DNA of 64,000 nucleotides, taken from Amorphophallus konjac. Its lineage: Eukaryota > Streptophyta > Magnoliopsida > Alismatales > Araceae. Both the position numbers and the translations under genes were made by a program. The DNA lies in NCBI GenBank assembly GCA_022559845.1, contig CM040127.1, forward strand, positions 31,830,708 through 31,894,707. The letters are read 5' to 3'. The notes below the pieces were generated by a model. That model saw only the letters and a program-made list of their open reading frames with translations. It ran no database searches and was not told the DNA's origin. Positions 10,315-21,777 of the stretch are shown piece by piece; positions within the stretch are counted from its first letter, which is position 1; every line of letters begins with the position of its first letter.

Positions 10315-11832
10315 CTCTGTATAGACTTATTAGAAGAACTGCGTTGTATAGACTTCATATAAGTGAAAGTGATGTACAGACTTGCTGTATGAAGACTGTC
10401 AATGTATAGACTAAGTGAAGATCAATGCAATGTACAGACTTCGCAAATGAAGATGCAATGTGTAGACTTCAGTGAGAAGATGCAATGTGTAGACTTCAGT
10501 GAGACTCAAATGAAGACAGACGATGTATAGACTTCAGAACTGATGCACGATGTACATACTTCATGAGACTCGAATGAAGACAAGCGATGTATAGACTTCA
10601 CGACTGATGAATGCAATGTACAGACTTTGCAAGATGTGAAGGAGTTGAGTGTATAGACTTCACGATGTGAAGACTTGTCAACAAAGGACTGTACAGACTT
10701 GAGGTGAAGACCGATGTATAGACTTTCTAAAAGAACGTCTGTATAGACTTGAAGCAATGGAAAACATCGACTGTATAGACTTTGAACTGCAACGTAGGTA
10801 ACGACATCAATGTATAGAATTCGAAGTTGAACGTAGGTAAATAACCCAATGTTCAGACTTTGAATCGCAACGAAGAAACAGATGCCAATGTACAGACTTT
10901 GGCAAACAACGATGTACAGACTTGGCCAAACAGTCCAATGTATAGACTTTACCTCGTGCAAGCTACAGTGAATGAATGTATAGATTTCGAACTCTTGAGC
11001 TCTGCATAGACTTTGCAGTCAACAGGCGATGTATAGACTTTGGAGTCTGAGACCAATGTACAGACTTTGTAAACCAGAAGCCTGTATAGACTTGGAAGAT
11101 CAAGACGCTAAGGAAGACAGTCCACTGTACAGACTTAGATGCCATTGACAAATGCATGCTACAGTCCAATGTATGGACTTACATGAGACGCTCAATGTAC
11201 AGACTTCGCCTGACACCGTCCAATGTACAGACTTTGCCTTGGACTCTAAATGAGACGGACGGTGTATAGACTTAGCCAATGCAATGAGTTGACGCAACAG
11301 TGTATGTCAATGCAATGAGTTGACGCAGTCCAATGTACAGACTTTCAAGCCTGAAGGCCAATGTGTGGACTTGCACAGTAGCTTCAAAGTATAGACTTGA
11401 TATGTGTGCTTCGACTGTACAGACTTCACTCTAACAGGTAATCTAGCAATGTATATACTTTGATCTTGAACGTGCAGTGTATAGACTATGCAATGCACTG
11501 TGAATGTATGGACTTTTCAATGATGGGCAATGTGTAGACTATGCACAGACAGATGAGTCGACTCATGAGAACAGGGGGTCGACCCATAACAATTTATAAA
11601 CTTTGACGCCTGCATGCTATGCAATGTACACACTTGGTGACTTCGCATGTTGTGCAATGTGCAGACTTGAAGTTTCACATGCAGTGCAGTGTGTAGACTT
11701 TGAAATGCCTGCAGCTGTGCAATGTGCAACCAGTGTATGGACTTGTCGTGCCTACACAGGGCGTTGTACACACTTGCTGCCTGATGCTAATGTGCAGACT
11801 TTGATGCCCAACAGCGATGTATAGACTTTGAG
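10315..11832 (-). repeat. U3 array of about 47 TGTAYAGACTT motifs (3' LTR)
   Basis: A degenerate 11-base core, TGTATAGACTT or TGTACAGACTT, recurs about 47 times at 25-40-base intervals with largely different spacers. Some cores sit in short hairpins, such as CTTCAC with GTGAAG near 10655-10670. The whole array is upstream of the TATA box in transcription sense, so it looks like a multimerised promoter element. Confidence 0.8.
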
Positions 11833-12013
11833 ACTTTGAGACTTTGAGTGTGTGTTCAGTGTGAAAACAAGATAAAATGTATAGAACACACAGACAATCT
11901 GATAAAAGGAATTTCATCAAAACATAAACAGTGTTGCCAATCAATCAAAACAATGTGTTTCCATATGAAGTAAAGTTACATATCAACACCATCAACACAG
12001 AGGAGTCACAACA

Positions 12014-12320
12014 ATCTCCCCCTTTTTGATGATGGCAACCCCCTATCATATAGAGTAGCAACATCCTGTCATACAGATGCATTTTTTGATGAACGACATG
12101 ATTTGTTATTCAGATTGTTATGCAGATGCATGTAGATGCTATAAATGACATGCTGCATGCTACAAAATGTAAGCAACTCCCTGCTAACAAAATTTTCCCC
12201 CTTTGCCATACCATGATGCAGATGCATACACTCCCCCTGAATCAGAATTCTCAATTCAGAATTCTCCCCTTGAACTGACGGAATGAATTCAGACAATATT
12301 CTCCCCCTTTGCCATCAACA
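12014..12320 (-). promoter_or_regulatory. Polypurine tract with extra copies, Sirevirus
   Basis: On the minus strand the 3' LTR is directly preceded by AAAAAGGGGGAGATTG (12014-12029). Similar G-rich tracts recur near 12195, 12230, 12263 and 12300. Repeated polypurine tracts are a known Sirevirus feature. The tract primes plus-strand DNA synthesis. Confidence 0.75.
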
Positions 12321-13715
12321 AATAGGAGGGAAAGTGAGTGCAAGGGAAGGAAAAAGAAAGTTCAGCTGACTGGCATTCTTAGCAAGTAGTTCAGAAATTA
12401 AGCAACTAAAGCACAGAACCTTCAGTCATATGAACTGAGAAATGGCTTAGAAATTAAAATTCTGGTTTAAATGTTATAAAAATGAGAGTTCATGCACTAC
12501 ATTCATTGGATAAGGTAGATGTGCATGATAAAATAATAAACCAGAGTCATATTTACATGAGAGATTCAGTTTCAGAATATCTTACTTTCATAGACTCAGT
12601 AAAATGTGTTAAGAGAAACCATGTCATGTATTGAAATTAAACAATTGACATCCATGAAATTTCTTTGAAGGAACAGCATTTTCAATATTATTTCATTTAG
12701 GGCATTCAGGTACCAAAAGTCTTTTTGCGTAAGGGTATACGTTTATCAGACGTCAATACCCCTAGATACTCAACATGATGGACCATCTTGCCTATGATCA
12801 AACTCAATAGAATTGATTGACACCATTTTTGTGTGAGGGTACACGTTTATTAGACGCCAGTTACCCCCAGGTACTCAGTAAAAATAACCCACTGTTTTGA
12901 TCATTTTATACAGAGATAGCTGATACACCTCATGACATGAGTGGTGCCCACTTCTTTGATGGATCACTCAGTTTCTCAGTGATTTACCAGTCATTGCTCT
13001 GTCAATACTATTTTTAAATAATTTTCAATATTTTTCAATATCTTTCTTAGCTGCCCTTCATTTGTTTCAGAATGACTTGTTTAAGGACAATACACATAAC
13101 TAGCTTCTCTAACATGATTTCAGATGAGTTTTCAGATTTCAGATATAATTAGCTTTGTCTGACATGAAATAAGATAAGGGTTGAGAGGTTTATCAATTTT
13201 CAGCATCCTTATTTACGGATTGTAGTCTTTCAACTCTAAAGATTATAAATTTAAACCATTAAGTCAGTCTTTAAGCAATTAAAGTTCTTATGAGAGAAGA
13301 AATCTGTTTTCTATTGCTTAATATTAGAACTGACTAAAAGATTGCCATACTGTCAGACTCAATTCTGAATCATATGCAATACTCCCCTGTCTATGTGCAT
13401 GTGGTTTTGCAAATAGTGACTGAACAAATGATTTTGAAAATCATGCTTATTCAGACCTATTATGTTATATTATGCAGAGAAATGCAGTGCAAAACAGTTC
13501 TATATGCATATGTGATTTTAGACACATTCATGACTAAAATATGATCATGAGAAAATAATATGAGTGTCATGCATGATCATGAGTGTAATAAAAATATGAG
13601 AGTCATGCATTATCATAAGTCTGTTGCACAATGTTTCTTCAATCTATCAACAGCAAGTCCAAATCAGAAGTTTATTCAAAGCAGCTCAAAAGTTTTATTC
13701 AAGTCAACAAAGAGT
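12321..13715 (-). other. Sirevirus 3' untranslated region
   Basis: About 1.4 kb of AT-rich sequence between RNase H and the polypurine tracts. Some Sireviruses have an envelope-like ORF here, but I see no long frame and no membrane-protein-like sequence. Confidence 0.6.
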
Positions 13716-14216
13716 TCATTCATTATGCTGAAATTTACACAAGCCAAGTTCTCTTCTAAAAAATTTAAAATTTTCATTTCCAAGTGGCTTAGTAAAGATT
13801 TCAGCAACTTGTTTGTATGTTTCAATGAAATCCAGTTCAATTTCCTTTTTGTTCACAGCATCTCTTAGAAAATGATGTTTTATTTCTATATGCTTAGTCC
13901 TAGAATGATGAACAGGATTTTTAGCAAGGCATATGGCACTAGTATTATCACATAGAATTGGAATACATTCCAGTTTTATCTGATAATCATCTAGTTGGTG
14001 CTTAATCCAAAGTACTTGGGCAGCACAATTACCTGCTGCAACATATTCAGCCTCAGCTGTAGACAAGGCTACAGTGTGTTGCTTCTTAGATGCCCAAGAT
14101 ACTAGACAGCCACCAAGGAATTGACAATAGCCACTAGTGCTTTTTCTATCTACTCGACACCCAGCATAATCAGCATTAGAGTAAGCTAGAAGCTCTAACT
14201 CACACCTAGCAGGATA
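13716..14216 (-). pseudogene. Sirevirus RNase H domain
   Basis: Contains the copia RNase H hallmarks DRKSTSGYC, STAEAEY, and the H-IEIKHHFLRD block near the C-terminus. The first acidic motif, normally S-D-A-D, reads S-N-A-D (near 14175), so the first metal-binding Asp is replaced by Asn. A stop separates this part from RT. The enzyme would remove the RNA strand after reverse transcription; this copy should be inactive. Confidence 0.8.
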
Positions 14217-16025
14217 TCATAATCCTAGCTCTTGGGTGCCTAGCAGATATCTAAAAATCCTTTTCACCGCTTTAAAATGAGTTTCTTTAGAACTGGCCTG
14301 AAACCTAGCACATAATCCTACAGCAAATTGAATATCAGGCCTAGATGCAGTTAAGTAGAGAAGGGATCCGATCATACCTCTGTATAACTTCTGGTCAAAT
14401 GGGTTACCTTTAGTGTCTTCATCCAAGCTTGTAGAGGTACCCATTGGAGAAGCTATCTCTTTAAGGTTATCCATCTTGTATTTCTTGAGTAGATCCCTTG
14501 TGTACTTGGACTGAGTGATAAACATTCCATCCTTTGTTTGTGTAACCTGCAGTCCAAGAAACAATTTGAGCTCACCCATTGAGCTCATTTCAAACTCATT
14601 AGTCATTGTTTTAGAAAATTCCTCACACAATATGGGGTTAGTTGACCCAAAAATGATATCATCCACATAAATCTGTACAATAAGAATTTCAGAATGACTC
14701 ACCTTTGTAAACAAGGTCTGATCAACTACTCCTCTAGTGAAATTTTGATCAGTGAGGAACTTGCTCAACCTGTCGTACCAAGCTCTGGGAGCTTGCTTAA
14801 GACCATAGAGAGCTTTATTTAATTTGTAAACATGATTAGGGAAATCTAGACATTCAAACCCAGTGTGCTGTCTAACATAGACATCCTCATTAATTTCCCC
14901 ATTCAAGAATACAGATTTTACATCCATCTGCTGGAGGATTATACCTAGGGAAAATGCATAAGCTAATAAAATTCTAACAGCTTCTAATCTGGCTACATGG
15001 GCAAATGACTCTTCAAAGTCAATACCAAACTCCTGGTTGTACCCCTGAGCAACAAGTATGGCTTTATTTTTAACAATATTCCCTAATTCATCAGATTTAT
15101 TCCTGAAAACCCACCTAGTCCCTATGACTGTTCCATGATCAGGAGGTGGGACCAAGTGCCACACCTTGTTCCTGTCGAACTGATTAAGCTCCTCATGCAT
15201 GGCATTAATCCAATGCATATCCTTGAGGGCACAATCAATGGACTTGGGTTCAATTTGAGAGACAAGAGTATATGCATTTAATTCATCCTGAATTCTAAAG
15301 TGACCTCTAGTTCTAGGGGGATCATTTAGATTGCCAATGACATTATTCACAGGGTGATCTTTAAGACATCTAATGTTAACAATCTGAGTTTCAGGAATTT
15401 CACTTACCTCCACCTGAACTTCAGGTTCTTCTTCATTTTGCTCTTCTTTATCTTCCTCACCATCAGACTGGTCTGCAGAGTTTTCATCTTTCAAAATGTT
15501 CCCATCTTCGTTTCTACAATAACCATGGTTAGTTTCCATCAAGGTTTCATCAAAGATAATGTGTGGAGATTCTTCAACAATTTTTGAGTTTAAATTGAAC
15601 ACTCTATAAGCCCGGGTGTTTTCAGAATAACCGAGGAAGATTCCTGATTCGCCTTTTGGCTCAAATTTATCAAGGTCCCTCTTGTCATTTATATGTATAA
15701 AACATTTACAACCAAAGACCTTGAAGTGGGCGATTGAAGGTTTCTTACCTCTCAAAATCTCATAAGGGGTTTTTTGGGTGGAAGGTCTTACCATTGCCCT
15801 GTTAATTACATAACAGGCTGTGTTGACTGCTTCAGCCCAGAATTTTCTTGGCAGTTGACCTTCAACTAAGAGAGTTCGGCCCATTTTCACTAGAGTTCTG
15901 TTCCTCCTCTCGACAACACCATTCTGCTCAGGTGTCCTGGGTGAGGAGAACTTATGATGAATCCCACTTGACCTGCAAAATTCTTCAAAGTGTGAGTTTT
16001 CAAACTCACCTCCATGATCAGTCAA
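14217..16025 (-). pseudogene. Sirevirus integrase core C-part plus reverse transcriptase
   Basis: A 602-codon open stretch. It begins in the integrase core at TDHGGEFEN (second catalytic Asp), then the Glu region [11 protein letters not shown], then the copia signature VFGCKCFIH and an acidic linker. RT follows: [17 protein letters not shown], the [13 protein letters not shown] block and the catalytic YVDDIIFGS motif, ending in the [10 protein letters not shown] connection. The frame is intact here but is separated from the integrase start by a stop. It copies element RNA into DNA and integrates it. Confidence 0.88.
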
Positions 16026-16064
16026 AATATTTTCAATTTTCTGATTTATTGTTATACAGAACTC

Positions 16065-16469
16065 CTAAAATTCTGAGAATGCATCATTCTTATGTGACAG
16101 AAAAAATACCCAAGTATACCTAGAAAAATCATCTACTAAGACAAACCCATACATCTTCCCTGATAAACTGACAGACCTGGTTGGCCCAAATAGGTCCATG
16201 TGTATCAGTTCATAAGGTTTAGTGGATAGGTTTTCTGTCCTAGATTTGAATGATTTTCTAGTCAACTTGGACTGAATGCATGCGTTACAAAATTTGTTGT
16301 CCTTTTTAAAAGAGACTTCAGGGAGTCCTCTAACCATGCTATGCTTGTTTAGTTTATGCAAAATAGTATAACTCGCATGGCCTAACCTACGATGCCATAA
16401 AATTGCTAAATCTTCTCTACTGGCAGTAAGACATAGGTTAGAATGCTGAATATCATCTAAATCTATCAT
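16065..16469 (-). pseudogene. Sirevirus GAG-pre-integrase zinc domain and integrase start
   Basis: HHCC zinc-binding domain: LWHRRLGHAS with FCNACIQSK. Next comes the first catalytic Asp in HMDLFGPT, then the FVLVDDFSRYTWV strand. It ends at a stop about 40 bases before the next integrase segment. Confidence 0.85.
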
Positions 16470-16562
16470 GTATGTGTTATTTATTCTTTTTCCAGAAAAT
16501 TTGACAATTTCAGAATCAGGTTCAAAAACCTTGCAGCATTGAGAATCAAATAAGACTTTATG

Positions 16563-16829
16563 TCATTTATCACACAACTGGCTGATACTAAGTAAATTAC
16601 AAGCTAACCCTTCAACCAGCATAACATCATCAATGCAGCAGGTAGAACACTTACCTACCTTACCTGATCCAATGATCCTACCCTTTGTGTTGCTTCCAAA
16701 GGTGACAAGGCCTCCTAGCTTTTCAGTTAGCATGCAAAACTTGGCCTTATCTCCTGTCATATGTCTGGAGCAGCCACTGTCCAAGTACCACAAGTTACTC
16801 TTGGCTGCCAGGCATACCTGCACACACAA
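16563..16829 (-). pseudogene. Sirevirus aspartic protease
   Basis: WYLDSGCSRHMTG carries the active-site Asp-Ser-Gly and the following HMTG typical of copia proteases. It ends in the conserved LLSISQLCD motif, then a stop. It cleaves the Gag-Pol polyprotein. Confidence 0.85.
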
Positions 16830-16970
16830 TTAGGGCAAAGAGTTTGGAACCCAAGTCTGATTGGGCTCCAATGCAGATGAAGTGCAAGTAAAGAAGGAGA
16901 GCATGGTTTTGGGAATCCGCATTTGTTTGAAGCAGTTCTGTTCAATGGATTTTTCAGATTTCTTTTTATT

Positions 16971-19273
16971 TTACCTTTTCTTGTTTTTCTTGATTTTCTT
17001 TTTATTTGCACCAACAGAGTTATTCACAGAATTATTGCTGTTGTGCCAATGCTTCGGCCAGGTTGCATTCATAAAGTTTTGGCCATAGTAGTTCCTGGGC
17101 TGGTTGTGGAAATGTTGGTAATTCCTAGGCATCCGACTAACATACCCATTTTCCCAATTTCTGACATAGGGTCTGTAAAAGTGTGTAGGTTGATGAACAT
17201 ACCCTGTATGCATCCCTTGAGTTCTAGTCCACCCACACCCATTAGGATAGATTGACTGTGTGGGGTAGTAGGACTGAACTCTAGGTGGATTGAATTTGTT
17301 GGGCTGACTTCTGAAAATATTTTGTCTTCCCTGCACCCTTGACCCTGCTGACCTATTCATAGGTTTTGGTTGGGTCCTTTTCTGTGATGATGGTGGTGAA
17401 GACTTTTTGGCATTGACATGGGGTTTGTTTACCTGAGCAGGCTGACCCCTAACCTTGGGTTGAGCACTAGAGCTAGGTTTGGAAGTCCCAATTCTACTAG
17501 GCTCACCTACTTCTGTTTGCCCTTCTCCTCTGCATTTAGCCTTTTCAGATTCAAATTTATCTTTACAGCATTATTAGAATTCATGTTGATCAGAGGTCCT
17601 TTCTCCTTTTGTGCAACAAAGGAAATAGTTTTCATTCCAAAGCTTTTAGTTGCACTAGAGTTGAATCCTAGGCCCTCTCTTCTGAAATTTACCTTTGACC
17701 CCAATAATGCATCTAAATTTTCAGATCCTTGGGTCATTTTCTCAATTGTTTTTAGCTTATCCTCATTATCTTTCTGAACGTCATCAATAGATTTTTTCAA
17801 CTCATTATTCACATTGAGGACAGCTTCATATTTTTCAGAAATAATTTTTATCTCATTTTCATAATTCTGAATTTTCAGTTTCCATGCATCAATTTCATTG
17901 TCTAATCTCACATTTTTTTTCTTAGAAATTTTCAGTTCTTTATTGATTTCTTCAAATTCAGAACATGTGAGTTTCAGCTTACTATTCTCAGTTTCTAAGC
18001 AGGCAATTTTATCAGACAATGAAGTATCATTTTGCATGATTTTAATTTTTCTTCGTAGATGCCTGTTTTCTTTTCTGACCTCATCTACTCTATCAATAAG
18101 TTCATCATAAGCAACAATCCAATCAGTAATAGTAAAATTTTCATAACGAGAGGATACCTCATCAGATTCTTCCTCTCTATCTTCTGAGCTGGTTGACATG
18201 AGACAGATTGGCTTCTCAGCTTCAACTTCACTGTCCGAAGTGTTGCTCAAAGATCCCTCGTCCTCATCACTCCATGTACTCACCATAGCTTTCCCTTTTG
18301 TGTTCTTTTTCTTGGACTTGTCCTTGAGGTTCTGATTTGTCGGACATTCAGCTTTAAAGTGACCAGCCTTCCTGCATTGATAGCAAATATTAGTCTCAGC
18401 TTTCTTTACAGGGTTTGATTTATACCTTGTGTCTCGGCGGCCACTGTTGGGATTTCTTCGGCTGAATCTTCTTCCTTCCTTCTTGAGAAATCTCCGGAAT
18501 TCCCTAGTAATCATGGCAATATCAGCATTTGCCACTTCTTCTTCAGACAAGCTCTCTTCAGTTGATGATCCGTTGGGGCTGGATCGACTGGATCTGCTAG
18601 CACCAGCCTTCAGAGCTATAGGCTTCCTCTTTCTGTCAGCCTCCTCTATCTTCGGCAGATTCATCTCATAAGCCATTAGAGATCCGATCAGCTCATCTGC
18701 CTTAGTATTGTGCAGATCTCTTGACTCTTCCATAACTGTGGCCTTGGTGTGTCAAATTGGAGTCAAGGATCGCAAGATCTTCCTGACTACATCATACTCA
18801 GAATATTTTTTTCCGAAGCCTCTGAGACCATTTGTGATAATAGTCAGCCGAGCATACATTTCTTTGATCGTCTCATTAGGCTTCATCTTGAAAGCTTCAT
18901 ATTCTGAAACCAGTAGATTAGTCTTAGTCTCTCTGACTTGTGAAGTCCCCTCATAGATGACTTCAAGTGCATCCCACATTTCCTTCGCTGAGGAGCAGGC
19001 AGATATTCGTGAGAACTCGGTGGGATGCAGAGAGCACTGGATTGCATTGATTGCACTCCAGCTGAGCGTGGACCTTCTAATTTCCTCCTTGGTCCATACA
19101 TCTTCATTTGGGGACAGCTCGAAAGGTCCCTTGCTAACCACCTTCCAAATTTCATAATCTTTAGCCCTCAAGAATACCTGCATACGGTGCTTCCAGTATG
19201 CGTAGTTGGTTCCATCGAAGTACGGGGGCTTGGATGTGGAGTGTCCTTCAGCTATCATCCCTCTTCCGTCCAT
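16971..19273 (-). pseudogene. Sirevirus Gag
   Basis: ATG at 19273, 46 bases after the primer site. Residues 1-173 hold the copia Gag capsid region (YFDGTNYAYWKHRM, then W-A-I-N-A-I), ending in an in-frame TGA near 18750 where a Trp codon is expected. The same frame resumes to 17507 with the CCHC knuckle CYQCRKAGHFKAEC (near 18380-18340) and a long Glu/Lys/Asn coiled coil, which is Sirevirus-typical. A frameshift near 17510 leads to a Tyr/Asn/His-rich tail (17360-16971). Confidence 0.85.
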
Positions 19274-19318
19274 CTGTGCTTATCCTCTTCGGGCGGTAAG
19301 TCCCTGTAGAAGAGTCTA

Positions 19319-19330
19319 GCTCTGATACCA
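19319..19330 (-). promoter_or_regulatory. Primer binding site, initiator-tRNA-Met type (Sirevirus)
   Basis: Minus-strand TGGTATCAGAGC, two bases after the 5' LTR end (19333). This is the classical plant copia primer site and fixes both element orientation and LTR boundary. Confidence 0.9.
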
Positions 19331-19332
19331 AG

Positions 19333-21677
19333 TGTTGAAGTTAGATGGAAGGCTCTATCACCACAGGATGTGGATCTAGAGGGGGGGTGAATAGATCAAC
19401 TGGCTATTTAAAAATTAGGCCTAGAATCAAATGCGGAATTAGAAGAACACTAAACGAACACAGCCAATGCACCGAATGAAACACACAAGATCTGCTGAAC
19501 AAGCAATCAAACACACGAGAGGCACAAAGACTTTTAGGTGGTTCGGTCAATCCGACCTACGTCCACCCCACATTCAACTCGAATGTGGATTACTGCTGAT
19601 ACACAGCTTCAATCAGCTGGGCTCTACAGCTTGCCAACAACGGCTGGGGCTTACAGCTTATCCCGACCAGAGGAACACCCTCTGCAACAGCTGAGCTTCA
19701 CAGCTTGCTCTGCTGGGCACTACAGCTTAGCCGACCAGAGGTAACACCTCTGCAACCCGCTGCCTCACAGCTTGAAACCGCTGACTAACAGCTTGATCGA
19801 ACAAGAGTTTTCAAAGGAAAATAACAAAGACTGAAAAGTAAGAAAAACACAATCGAATGGAAGAAAACCAAAGCGACTGTAGCTCAAAGTTGAGCAATAT
19901 CGGCTCTGGTAACTGGACCAAGAGACTGATTCACAAGCTCTCATATAACTCTCTCAACTCATCTCTTCCCACTTTCTTCTTCTCTCCTTTTCTTCTTCTC
20001 TGTTTTTCTTCCTCTCACAGTGGATCTCGGTGGCTGCTGCTTCAGGCTGGATGTATAGACTTCGCCAACTTCGATCAACCTTTTACAGAAGATGAAGACT
20101 GCTATATATAACAGCAGCAGGTGGATAAGGGCGCGTGGCTTCCACGTTTTCCCGCCCAAGGAATTCTCCAGATCCGAGGCAATTCCATCCACGTGTCAGC
20201 ATCTGCACACCTCGTCCTCCTGGGATCACGAGCCATGTCAGCAATCTCAGTAGAGAATCCCTGTCAGACAGAGTATCGGATGATCAGATTAAATAACAAC
20301 TCTGTATAGACTTATCAGAAGAACTGCGTTGTATAGACTTCATATAAGTGAAAGCGATGTACAGACTTGCTGTATGAAGACTGTCAATGTATAGACTAAG
20401 TGAAGATCAATGCAATGTACAGACTTCGCAAATGAAGATGCAATGTGTAGACTTCATGAATGAAGATGCAATGTGTAGACTTCAGTGTGACTCAAATGAA
20501 GACAGACGATGTATAGACTTCAGAACTGATGCACGATGTACATACTTCATGAGACTCGAATGAAGACAAGTGATGTATAGACTTCACGACTGATGAATGC
20601 AATGTACAGACTTTGCAAGATGTGAAGGAGTTGAGTGTATAGACTTCACGATGTGAAGACTTGTCAACAAAGGACTGTACAGACTTGAGGTGAAGACCGA
20701 TGTATAGACTTTCTAAAAGAACGTCTGTATAGACTTGAAGCAATGGAAAACATCGACTGTATAGACTTTGAACTGCAACGTAGGTAACGACATCGATGTA
20801 TAGACTTCGAAGCTGAACGTAGGTAAATAACCCAATGTTCAGACTTTGAATCGCAACGAAGAAACAGATGCCAATGTACAGACTTTGGCAAAGAACGATG
20901 TACAGACTTGGCCAAACAGTCCAATGTATAGGCTTTACCTCGTGCAAGCTACAGTGAATGAATGTATAGACTTCGAACTCTTGAGCTCTGCATAGACTTT
21001 GCAGTCAACAGGCGATGTATAGACTTTGGAGTCTGAGACCAATGTACAGACTTTGTAAACCAGAAGCCTGTATAGACTTGGAAGATCAAGACGCTAAGGA
21101 AGACAGTCCACTGTACAGACTTAGATGCCATTGACAAATGCATGCTACAGGCGAATGTATGGACTTACATGAGACGCTCATTGAGACGCTCAATGTACAG
21201 ACTTCGCCTGACACCGTCCAATGTACAGACTTTGCCTTGGACTCTAAATGAGACGGACAGTGTATAGACTTAGCCAATGCAATGAGTTGACGCAACAGTG
21301 TATGTCAATGCAATGAGTTGACGCAGTCCAATGTACAGACTTTCAAGCCTGAAGGCCAATGTGTGGACTTGCACAGTAGCTTCAAAGTATAGACTTGATA
21401 TGTGTGCTTCGGCTGTACAGACTTCACTCTAGCAGGTAATGTCGCAATGTATATACTTTGATCTTGAACGTGCAGTGTATAGACTATGCAATGCACTGTG
21501 AATGTATGGACTTTTCAACGATGGGCAATGTGTAGACTATGCACAGACAGATGAGTCGACTCATGAGAACAGGGGGTCGACCCATAACAATGTATAAACT
21601 TTGACGCCTGCATGCTATGCAATGTACACACTTGGTGACTTCGCATGTTGTGCAATGTGCAGGCTTGAAGTTTCACA
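19333..21677 (-). repeat. 5' LTR of the Sirevirus, incomplete at the gap
   Basis: Matches 9348-11690 with few substitutions and small indels (for example an extra 10-base repeat near 21185), including the TATA box (20104-20111) and the AGACTT array. About 330 bases at its far end lie in or are lost at the N gap. High LTR similarity indicates a fairly young insertion despite the coding damage. Confidence 0.88.
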
Positions 21678-21777
21678 NNNNNNNNNNNNNNNNNNNNNNN
21701 NNNNNNNNNNNNNNNNNNNNNNNNNNNNNNNNNNNNNNNNNNNNNNNNNNNNNNNNNNNNNNNNNNNNNNNNNNNNN
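21678..21777. other. Assembly gap (100 N)
   Basis: Exactly 100 N, the usual placeholder for a gap of unknown length. It falls in a repeat array within the Sirevirus LTR. Confidence 0.99.

Larger units (their letters stand above)
9348..12013 (-). repeat. 3' LTR of the Sirevirus (2,666 bp)
   Basis: Begins TGTTGAAG and ends GTCACAACA as read on the plus strand, giving TG...CA ends. It matches 19333-21677 nearly base for base. The U3 part holds the AGACTT array. A TATATATA box (10118-10125, minus strand) places transcription start near 10090, leaving about 740 bases of R and U5. Confidence 0.9.
9348..21677 (-). mobile_element. Sirevirus-type Ty1/copia retrotransposon, nearly full length
   Basis: Minus-strand order is 5' LTR (19333 to the gap), primer binding site (19319-19330), gag, protease, integrase, RT, RNase H, repeated polypurine tracts, and 3' LTR (9348-12013). 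Gag with a CCHC knuckle and long coiled coils, the pol order PR-INT-RT-RH, the initiator-Met-type primer site and the AAAAAGGGGGAGATTG polypurine tract before the 3' LTR are Sirevirus traits. The element sits in a gypsy LTR. The last ~330 bases of its 5' LTR fall in the assembly gap, so the target duplication (TCCAT on the left) cannot be confirmed. Coding is broken by stops and frameshifts. Confidence 0.88.

Noticed and set aside
10315..11832. CRISPR-like repeat-spacer array
   Set aside because: Eukaryotic LTR context; cores are degenerate and spacing is irregular.
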